Source of the DNA: an uncultured Collinsella sp.
GTDB lineage: Bacteria; Actinomycetota; Coriobacteriia; Coriobacteriales; Coriobacteriaceae
Assembly: GCA_900549555.1 (NCBI GenBank)
Contig: UROO01000064.1
Coordinates: forward strand, 1-10,724
Length of the DNA stretch: 10,724 nt
Reading direction: 5' to 3'
Below the pieces are notes generated by a model. The model did not search any database. It had not been told where the DNA came from and was given only the letters and a program-made list of their open reading frames with translations. A program made the position numbers and the translations under genes. This document shows positions 5,568 through 10,724 of the stretch, piece by piece (positions within the stretch are counted from its first letter, which is position 1; every line of letters starts with the position of its first letter).

Positions 5568-6818
5568 TTAGAGAGCGGGTGGGAGGGTGTCGAGGACGGC
5601 GCGGGCGGTGTTGGCGGCGCAGTCGCGTGAGTCGATGATGTAGTCGGCCCAGGCGCGGTAGCGCGGCATGCGCTGCTCGGCGAGCTTGTCGATGCCATCG
5701 CGGGCGGTGATGGGGCGTCCTTTATGGGCGAGTTCGTCGAGCTTGCGGTTGAGCATCACGATCTGGCTGTTCTGGTGCAGCAGCGGGTAGTTCTCGTCGC
5801 GTGTGACCACGCCGCCGCCCGTGGAAAGCACCAGGCCGCTGCGCTTGGAGATGTCGGCCAGCTCCGCCGTCTCCTGCTCGCGGAAGGCTGCCTCGCCGCG
5901 CTCGACGATATAGTCGGCGCAGGGCATCCCCAGGCGCTCCTCAAGCGCGGCGTCCAAGTCGATGTGCTCGCGATCCGTGAGCTGGGCGATCTGCTCGCCC
6001 ACACGGGTCTTGCCCGAACCCGGCATTCCGATCAGCGCGATATTCTGCTCGCGGTGGGACAGCCGCTCCGTCACATCCAGGATGCGCTCGCGCGGGGTGG
6101 CTTGGCCGGTGTAGCGCTCGACAGCTTGTGCCGCCTGGGCAACAAGCATGAGCAGGCCGCCGATGCAGGGGATGCCGCGGCGCTCGGCCTCGAGCATCAG
6201 ACCCGTACGGGCGGGGTTGTAGACAATGTCGATGACGCCCTCGAGCGCATCGAGCCCTTCGAGCGTGCAGGGGGCATCGGGGCAGTGGGGGAACATACCG
6301 GCGGGCGTGCAGTTTACGAGCAGCGCGGCATCGGATTGCTGCGCGATGTTGTCGTAATTGACCTCGCTCGTGCGACCCACGGGTACGACGATGGCATCAA
6401 GGTCGCCGAGCACCATGCTGGCCGTGGTGCCTGCGCCGCCGGTGGCGCCGAGCACGAGGACCTTCTTACCGGCAACCTCTACGCCCAACTCCTCGACCAG
6501 ACACTGAAAACCAAAGTAGTCGGTGTTGTCGCCGCGCAGGCGGCCGTCGGGCAGGCGCGTGATGGTGTTGACGTTGCCCATGCGCTCGGCCAGCGGGCTC
6601 AGCTCGTCCAGGTATTCCATGACGGCGCGCTTGTAGGGGATGGTCACGTTGGTGCCCTCCCATTCGTCACCCGTCATAAAGGTCTCGAGGTCCTCGGGCT
6701 CGCGCTCAAATCGCACGTACTCCAGGCCTGCGAGCTCCTTGTAGATGGTCGGGGTGTAGCTGTGGCCCAGCACGCGGCCCAGCACGCCGTAGGGGCGGGT
6801 TGCGGCGGTATCGGTCAT
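5568..6818 (-). CDS. Fused shikimate dehydrogenase-shikimate kinase
   Basis: One 416-residue open frame carries two consecutive pathway enzymes. Residues 8-255 are AroE, which reduces 3-dehydroshikimate to shikimate with NADPH. Visible are the HSYTP substrate loop (19-23; the second Ser of the usual SxS is Thr), VTIPYK with catalytic K63, GDNTD with D100, the nucleotide loop GATGGAG (124-130), VNCTPAGM (168-175) and VAQAAQ (226-231). Residues 256-416 are AroK, which phosphorylates shikimate: P-loop GMPGSGKT (264-271), DLD (287-289), FREQE (312-316), the GGG of STGGGVV (332-338), RPI (368-370) in the lid and RYRAWADYIID (386-396). Both sets of key residues look intact. The ATG at 6818 directly follows the pheA stop, with GGAGGTG six bases before that stop codon. 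No stop or frameshift separates the halves. A split into two proteins by proteolysis or internal initiation cannot be excluded. Confidence 0.93.
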   Translation of the reverse strand: MTDTAATRPYGVLGRVLGHSYTPTIYKELAGLEYVRFEREPEDLETFMTGDEWEGTNVTIPYKRAVMEYLDELSPLAERMGNVNTITRLPDGRLRGDNTDYFGFQCLVEELGVEVAGKKVLVLGATGGAGTTASMVLGDLDAIVVPVGRTSEVNYDNIAQQSDAALLVNCTPAGMFPHCPDAPCTLEGLDALEGVIDIVYNPARTGLMLEAERRGIPCIGGLLMLVAQAAQAVERYTGQATPRERILDVTERLSHREQNIALIGMPGSGKTRVGEQIAQLTDREHIDLDAALEERLGMPCADYIVERGEAAFREQETAELADISKRSGLVLSTGGGVVTRDENYPLLHQNSQIVMLNRKLDELAHKGRPITARDGIDKLAEQRMPRYRAWADYIIDSRDCAANTARAVLDTLPPAL

Positions 6819-7964
6819 CTAGAGCACCTCCGTATAGCTGCCAAAGTAGGTGAAGCTCTCGCACACGTCGTCGATTGAGTCGAGCAAGTCGTCGAGGGCC
6901 TTGCTGCCAAAGGGGCAGTCCAGGTCAAAGTAGAACATAAACTCAAAGTCGTGCCCGGGGATGGGGCGGCTCTCGAGTTTGATGAGGTTGATGTTGAGCG
7001 CGTAGAATCGCTCGAGCACGCGGTAGAGGGCGCCCGGCTCATTGGCCGTGGTGATCATGAGCGAGGTGCGGTTGGCACCGGGGTAGACGCGCGGCTCGCG
7101 GCTGATGACGACAAAGCGCGTGTAGTTGTTGTCCGAGTCCTGGATGTTGGGCTTCAGCACCTCCAAGCCGTAGAGCGCCGCACAGCTGCGCGAGGCGATG
7201 GCGGCGACGTCGGTGCGCTCGGAGTTGGCGACCATCTCGGCCGACATGGCGGTGTTGGGGTACTTGGTGGCATGCAGGCCGTGGCCCTCGATAAAGCCGG
7301 CGCACTGGGCAATGGCTTGGCCGTGGCTGTAGACCTCGCGCACGTCGGCGAGCTTGGTGCCGGGTTTGACGAGCAGGTTGTGATCGATCTTGAGGCGCAG
7401 CGAGCGCACGATATGGAAGTCGAACTGTGCGAGCAGGTCGTAGACGGCGTTGACCGAGCCGGCGGTGGAGTTTTCGATTGGCAACACGCCAAACTCGCAG
7501 AAGCCGTCGCGCACGGCGCGCATGACGCCCTCGAAGGTATCAAAGAAGGCAATATCGGGCACGTCGAAGAGCTTGCATGCGGCGATCTGGCTGTAGGCGC
7601 CCTCAACGCCCTGGCAGGCGACGGTGGCCGTTTGGGGGAAGGGTGTGTCAAAGGCTGCGGCCGTGGCGCGGGCTTTTTGCGACACCGTGGTGCCCTTGAG
7701 CTCATTGATGTAGCGCTGCTGCTCGGCCTTGCTCATGCTCATGAGAAGGCGGAACAGGGTGATGGTCTGGGCCTCGTAGCGCTCGGGCGCGCGGCTGGCG
7801 AGGTTGTTGAGCTTGGAGCGCTCGCGGGCGGGGTCGAAGACGGCCTTGCCCATCTCGATCTTGGATTTGGCGACTTCGGTGGCAATGTCCATGCGCTCGA
7901 CAAAGTTGTCGAGCAGTGTGGTGTCGATGCCATCGATGGCCTGGCGAATATCGGCAAGGTCCAT
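6819..7964 (-). CDS. pheA: Bifunctional chorismate mutase/prephenate dehydratase (P-protein)
   Basis: This 381-residue protein converts chorismate to prephenate and then to phenylpyruvate, the committed route to phenylalanine. Residues 1-90 form an AroQ-type helical chorismate mutase with the expected R7, R24, K35, D44, R47 and E48 pattern. Residues 113-288 are prephenate dehydratase: VACQGVEGAYS (115-125), LPIENSTAGSV (161-171) and the catalytic TRF (282-284). Residues 299-375 are an ACT regulatory domain with GALYRVL (311-317) and ESRP (331-334), the phenylalanine-binding motifs, so feedback inhibition by Phe is expected from family knowledge. Order and length match E. coli-type P-proteins. 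ATG 7964 has AAAGGGG 5 nt upstream and is preferred over the GTG at 7979, which would contain the ribosome binding site. A long palindrome lies just upstream. The stop TAG is directly followed by the aroE-aroK ATG. Confidence 0.95.
   Translation of the reverse strand: MDLADIRQAIDGIDTTLLDNFVERMDIATEVAKSKIEMGKAVFDPARERSKLNNLASRAPERYEAQTITLFRLLMSMSKAEQQRYINELKGTTVSQKARATAAAFDTPFPQTATVACQGVEGAYSQIAACKLFDVPDIAFFDTFEGVMRAVRDGFCEFGVLPIENSTAGSVNAVYDLLAQFDFHIVRSLRLKIDHNLLVKPGTKLADVREVYSHGQAIAQCAGFIEGHGLHATKYPNTAMSAEMVANSERTDVAAIASRSCAALYGLEVLKPNIQDSDNNYTRFVVISREPRVYPGANRTSLMITTANEPGALYRVLERFYALNINLIKLESRPIPGHDFEFMFYFDLDCPFGSKALDDLLDSIDDVCESFTYFGSYTEVL
6825..6831 (-). promoter_or_regulatory. Strong ribosome binding site of aroE-aroK inside pheA
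   Basis: GGAGGTG lies 6 nt before ATG 6818, within the last pheA codons. The abutting TAG-ATG and this site suggest translational coupling of the two genes. Confidence 0.75.
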
Positions 7965-7969
7965 GGAGA

Positions 7970-7976
7970 CCCCTTT
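7970..7976 (-). promoter_or_regulatory. Ribosome binding site deciding the pheA start
   Basis: AAAGGGG, 5 nt before ATG 7964. An in-frame GTG at 7979 would place this site inside the coding sequence and has no site of its own. Confidence 0.7.
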
Positions 7977-7985
7977 CACGTGTTG

Positions 7986-8061
7986 GTGATTTTTCTGGGA
8001 CGGGGATTAAAAAATCATTGTGTACCTAATGATTTTTTAATCCCCGTCCCAGAAAAATCAC
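7986..8061. repeat. Long perfect palindrome between aroC and pheA
   Basis: Two 34-nt arms (7986-8019 and 8028-8061) are perfect reverse complements around an 8-nt loop (8020-8027, GTGTACCT). The arms mix T-runs with a GC core containing CTGGGACGGGGATT. As RNA it would form an exceptionally stable hairpin about 20 nt upstream of the pheA ribosome binding site. No T-tract follows on either strand, so it is not a standard terminator. It carries no ORF. It could be a REP/MITE-like repeat, an RNA-processing site or an mRNA-stability element; the sequence alone does not decide. Confidence 0.9.
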
Positions 8062-8072
8062 TGGGTGGATGT

Positions 8073-8092
8073 GGGGGCCGGAGTTGGCCCCC
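8073..8092. other. Short GC-rich stem-loop after aroC
   Basis: A 7-bp stem GGGGGCC (8073-8079) pairs with GGCCCCC (8086-8092) around a 6-nt loop, 9 bp past the aroC stop. On the minus strand no T-run follows, so termination is doubtful; on the plus strand TTTTT follows after six bases (8093-8098). It may act as a 3' stabilising hairpin or pause site. Together with the long palindrome it fills most of the 137-bp gap between aroC and pheA. Confidence 0.5.
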
Positions 8093-8101
8093 CGGAGATT
8101 T

Positions 8102-9199
8102 TTAGAGCTGGGCTGCGTTCTCGAGGAGGGCGTCCCAAATCGCGAGAGCGGCGGCTGCCTCGGCTACGGGGACGGCGCGCGGGACGATGCAGGGATCGTG
8201 ACGGCCGTGGACCGAGAGCTCAGCGTTTTCCATGGCGTCCATGTCCACGGTCTGCTGCTCGCGACCGATAGAGGGCGTCGGCTTCACGGCCATACGCCAC
8301 ATGACGGGTGCGCCGGTGGAGATGCCGCCCAGGATGCCGCCGGCGTTATTGGACTCGACTGCAATCTCGCCGGTCTCGGCATCTACGCGGTATGGATCGT
8401 TGTTCTCGCTGCCGCGCATGGCTGCCACCGCAAAGCCCATGCCAAACTCCACGCCCTTTACGGCGGGAATACCAAAGGCGATCTGCGCGATGCGGTTTTC
8501 GATGCCATCGAACATGGGGTCACCGATGCCCGCGGGAAGCCCGTAGATGCCGCACTCCACAATGCCGCCGATGCTGTCGAGTTCGTCGCGCGCGGCCAGA
8601 ATTTCCTCGCGCATGCGACCGGCAGCGGCTGCGTCGATGCAGGGCAGGTCGTTCGTAAGGATCGCCTTGCGATCGGCCTCGCGATAGACCATGTCGTCCA
8701 TGGGCAGGTCGGAGATGCCACCGATCTGCGCGACGTGCGCCATGACCTTGATGCCACGGGCCTCGAGCGCCTGCAGTGCGATGCCGCCGGCGATGCATAG
8801 GGGGGCCGTCAGACGGCCGGAGAAGTGCCCGCCGCCGGCGACGTCGTGCATGTTGTGGTACTTCACGCGCGCCGGAAAGTCTGCGTGCCCGGGGCGTGGT
8901 TTGCGGCGCAGCTCGGAATAGTCCTTGGAGCGCGTGTTGGTGTTCTCGATAATTGCTGCGATGGGTGCGCCGGTGGTGTGCCCATCGACCACACCGGCAA
9001 TGATATGCGCGGCGTCGGCCTCGCGGCGCTTGGTCGCAGTCTCGTCGCGACCGGGGGCACGACGGTCCAAAAAGGCCTGCAGCTGCTTCTGGTCAACGGC
9101 GATACCCGCGGGGATGCCGTCGAGCGAGCAGCCGATAGCAGGGGAGTGCGACTGACCGAAGATGCTTAGATGCAAAACGTTACCAAAGGTCGAGGACAT
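8102..9199 (-). CDS. aroC: Chorismate synthase
   Basis: This 365-residue enzyme removes phosphate from EPSP to give chorismate, using reduced FMN, as the last shikimate-pathway step. Seen are the N-terminal signature FGQSHSPAIG (14-23) with catalytic H18, DRRAPGRDE, RPGHADFPARVKY, GGGHFSGRLTAP, RGSENND near the middle, and the C-terminal signature RHDPCIVPRAVPV (333-345). The signature reads GQSHS where most enzymes have GESHG, and GGGHFSGR where many have GGGRSSAR; as I recall the latter form is usual in a clostridial/coriobacterial branch. ATG 9199 is chosen because AGGAGG lies 6 nt upstream and family homology begins there; the extended frame from 9286 is antisense-like aroA sequence. It starts one base after the aroA stop. 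Confidence 0.95.
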   Translation of the reverse strand: MSSTFGNVLHLSIFGQSHSPAIGCSLDGIPAGIAVDQKQLQAFLDRRAPGRDETATKRREADAAHIIAGVVDGHTTGAPIAAIIENTNTRSKDYSELRRKPRPGHADFPARVKYHNMHDVAGGGHFSGRLTAPLCIAGGIALQALEARGIKVMAHVAQIGGISDLPMDDMVYREADRKAILTNDLPCIDAAAAGRMREEILAARDELDSIGGIVECGIYGLPAGIGDPMFDGIENRIAQIAFGIPAVKGVEFGMGFAVAAMRGSENNDPYRVDAETGEIAVESNNAGGILGGISTGAPVMWRMAVKPTPSIGREQQTVDMDAMENAELSVHGRHDPCIVPRAVPVAEAAAALAIWDALLENAAQL

Positions 9200-9200
9200 G

Positions 9201-10520
9201 CTATTCCTCCTCGAGCGTGACCTTGCCGCCCAGTAGGCGGTAGTGGTCAAAGAAATCGGGATAGGACTTGTTGACGGCCTCGGCACCGTGGATCACGACC
9301 TCGCCGGTAGCACGGCTCGCGGCGATAGCGGCCATCATGGCGATGCGGTGGTCGTTGTGCGAATCGACTTCGCCGCCGGTAAAGGCGTCAACGCCCTTGA
9401 TGATGAGGTCGTCACCGGCAATGCGTACCTGCGCGCCCAGTGCGGTGAGCTCGCGGGTGGTAGTGGCTAGACGGTCGGATTCCTTGATGCGCAGGCGGGC
9501 GCAATCGCGGATGAACGTGCGGCCTTGCGCCAGCGATGCCACGGCCGAGATAACGGGCACCAGGTCGGGGATGTCGTGCGCGCTCATCTCAAAGCCGGCG
9601 AGCTTGTCGGACTGCACGGTGGCGGCGTTGGTGGAGCGGACGATGCGGGCGCCAAAGCGCGAGAGCGCGGCAAGTACGTTGCGATCACCCTGGGCCGAGC
9701 TAAGCGACACACCCTCGACGGTGATGGGATCGGAGCCGATGGCGCCGGCGCACAGCCAAAAGGCGGCGTTGGACCAGTCGCCCTCGACAGCCACGTTGCC
9801 AGGCGTGCGGTACGAGCCACTGCTTACGCGAAAGTTCGTGATTTCGGGTTGGCCGTCCTTGGCGGGGATGCGCTCGACGTTGACCTCGACGCCGAAGGCC
9901 TTCATGGCCTGGATGGTCAGGTTGATATAGGGGCGGCTCTCGATTAGGCCGGTCACCTGCACACAGGAGGGCTGGGCCAGAAGCGGGGCTGCCAGCAGCA
10001 GGCCGGAGATGTACTGCGAGCTCACGTTGCCCGGCAGGATAAAGGTGCCCGGGCGCATGCGGCCTCTTGTCTTGAGCGGAAAGCCGCCCAGGCCCTGCAG
10101 GTCGCAGCCGGCGGCAATGATCTCGTCGGAGAGCGGAGAGAGGGGGCGTGTGCCCAGGCGGCCCTGGCCCACAAAGGTTGCCTCTGCCCCTAGTGCGCAG
10201 GTGACGGGCAGCATAAAGCGGAGCGTGGAGCCGCTCTCGCCGCAGTCGAGCGTGCCGCCGGCAAGTGCCTTGAGCAGGCCAAACTCAATGCTCTTCATAG
10301 TGGGATGGACCTGGAAGCCGTCCTCGACGGTTTCGATGCGGGCGCCCAGCGCCGTGAGGCAGCGCACCGTGGCCTCAATATCGGCGCAGGTGGTGTTGCA
10401 GGTCACATGCGTCTCTCCGTTGGCAAGGGCGGCGCAGATGATGAGGCGGTGCGCCATCGACTTGGATGCGATGGCGGGAACGGTGCCCTTGAGCGGGGAG
10501 GGGGTGATGCGGGCTAGCAT
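9201..10520 (-). CDS. aroA: 3-phosphoshikimate 1-carboxyvinyltransferase (EPSP synthase)
   Basis: This 439-residue cytosolic enzyme joins phosphoenolpyruvate to shikimate 3-phosphate. Seen are the N-terminal SKSMAHR (19-25) with K20, S21 and R25, CGESGSTLRF (93-102), RPLSPL (125-130) and SSQYISG (167-173). The catalytic DIPD (316-319), RIKESDR (344-350) with K346, E347 and R350, NDHR (389-392) and NKS with K418 follow. Length is normal. The PEP-loop motif GESGSTLRF differs from the E. coli GNAGTAMRP pattern; F102 stands where E. coli has P101, so it is not an E. coli-like class I sequence, but glyphosate response cannot be read from this. ATG 10520 overlaps the aroB stop; AAGGGAG lies a rather long 10 nt upstream, consistent with coupling to aroB. 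Confidence 0.96.
   Translation of the reverse strand: MLARITPSPLKGTVPAIASKSMAHRLIICAALANGETHVTCNTTCADIEATVRCLTALGARIETVEDGFQVHPTMKSIEFGLLKALAGGTLDCGESGSTLRFMLPVTCALGAEATFVGQGRLGTRPLSPLSDEIIAAGCDLQGLGGFPLKTRGRMRPGTFILPGNVSSQYISGLLLAAPLLAQPSCVQVTGLIESRPYINLTIQAMKAFGVEVNVERIPAKDGQPEITNFRVSSGSYRTPGNVAVEGDWSNAAFWLCAGAIGSDPITVEGVSLSSAQGDRNVLAALSRFGARIVRSTNAATVQSDKLAGFEMSAHDIPDLVPVISAVASLAQGRTFIRDCARLRIKESDRLATTTRELTALGAQVRIAGDDLIIKGVDAFTGGEVDSHNDHRIAMMAAIAASRATGEVVIHGAEAVNKSYPDFFDHYRLLGGKVTLEEE
9206..9211 (-). promoter_or_regulatory. Ribosome binding site deciding the aroC start
   Basis: AGGAGG with a 6-nt spacer to ATG 9199, embedded in the last Glu codons of aroA. Confidence 0.75.
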
Positions 10521-10676
10521 ACGGATGCGTCTCCCTTCTGGCCGAGGCCCTCGGCAATTAAATCATGGAAGGTGGAAAGCGGCGTGCGGTCGATGCTGCA
10601 GCGGCCGATGTCGTGCGGAATCACCAAGTCGATAGTGTCACCGGCGCGTTTTTTGTCGTGCAGCGCCTCGGCAAAG
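10514..10676 (-). CDS. aroB: 3-dehydroquinate synthase, C-terminal fragment
   Basis: The last 53 codons of a gene run from the contig edge to TAG at 10516-10514. The peptide contains LHDKKRAGDTIDLVIP followed by HDIGRC, the typical C-terminal AroB segment (DKK-x-x-G then a hydrophobic strand and an IG turn). AroB converts DAHP to 3-dehydroquinate, step 2 of the pathway. Its stop overlaps the aroA start (ATGCTAG), giving tight coupling at the head of the visible run. The truncation is due to the adapter-bounded contig end. The fragment is short, so the call relies on this motif plus context. Confidence 0.85.
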
Positions 10677-10724
10677 CTGTCTCTTATACACATCTGACGC
10701 TGCCGACGAACTCTAGGGTGTAGA
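10677..10724 (-). other. Illumina Nextera P5-side adapter (artefact)
   Basis: This is the reverse complement of positions 2-49: mosaic end at 10677-10695, Read 1 tail at 10696-10709, the same index (ACTCTAGG as read) at 10710-10717, and GTGTAGA from P5 at 10718-10724. It is what untrimmed Read 2 read-through gives. Genomic sequence ends at 10676. Confidence 0.98.

Noticed and set aside
5724..6878. 384-codon plus-strand ORF opposite aroE-aroK
   Set aside because: It is antisense to a gene with clear AroE and AroK motifs; Val/Ala/Gly/His-rich antisense frames are common in GC-rich DNA.
7986..8061. Reading the long palindrome as a standard rho-independent terminator of aroC
   Set aside because: No T-tract follows the stem on the minus strand, and pheA follows directly with only a ribosome binding site between.
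7964..8101. Phe leader peptide attenuator or T-box before pheA
   Set aside because: I found no Phe-rich short ORF, no T-box motif and no alternative pairing partner; only the two stem-loops are visible.
6951..8105. 384-codon plus-strand ORF opposite pheA
   Set aside because: It is antisense to a gene with intact chorismate mutase, prephenate dehydratase and ACT motifs, and it runs through the palindrome.

Overview
The window is a 10.7 kb contig whose two ends are sequencing adapter, not genome. Positions 1-49 and 10677-10724 are the same Illumina Nextera P5-side adapter in opposite orientations. Genomic DNA therefore runs only from 50 to 10676, and the genes at both edges (yfhO-like and aroB) are cut by the contig end, not by biology. 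Moderately high GC, strong purine-rich Shine-Dalgarno sites, some GTG starts and the gene content suggest a Gram-positive gut-type actinobacterium of the Coriobacteriia, with Collinsella the best guess. This is inference from recognition, not a database result.

Left block (50-4586): a cell-surface glycopolymer locus with two divergent units. The leftward unit (2801 to 50) encodes two membrane-anchored family 2 glycosyltransferases of the polyprenyl-phosphate-sugar synthase type, then a YfhO-family multi-spanning membrane protein. The second glycosyltransferase and YfhO overlap and resemble the CsbB/YfhO pair, in which a lipid-linked sugar is made inside the cell and transferred to a surface polymer outside. 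The rightward unit (2962 to 4586) encodes a two-gene ABC exporter of the Wzm-Wzt/TagGH type. The 160-bp gap between the units carries candidate divergent promoters.

Middle (4587-5043): a tRNA-Arg(UCU) gene with its own -10 box and terminator. It is followed by a short interval that ends in a second strong plus-strand terminator and may hold a small membrane-peptide ORF.

Right block (5044-10676), all on the minus strand: aromatic amino acid biosynthesis in the order aroB (partial), aroA, aroC, pheA (chorismate mutase-prephenate dehydratase-ACT), an aroE-aroK fusion, and aroQ. Together these enzymes take DAHP through shikimate and chorismate to phenylpyruvate; only DAHP synthase and the final transaminase are absent from view. 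aroB/aroA, aroA/aroC and pheA/aroEK overlap or abut. Two long perfect palindromes interrupt the run: a 34-bp-arm hairpin between aroC and pheA, and a 17-bp-arm terminator-like hairpin between aroEK and aroQ.

I see no CRISPR array, phage, toxin-antitoxin or defence module. The points most worth following up are the AroE-AroK fusion, the long palindrome inside the aro run, the glycosyltransferase/YfhO/ABC arrangement, the unexplained transcription unit at 4760-5019, and the adapter ends.
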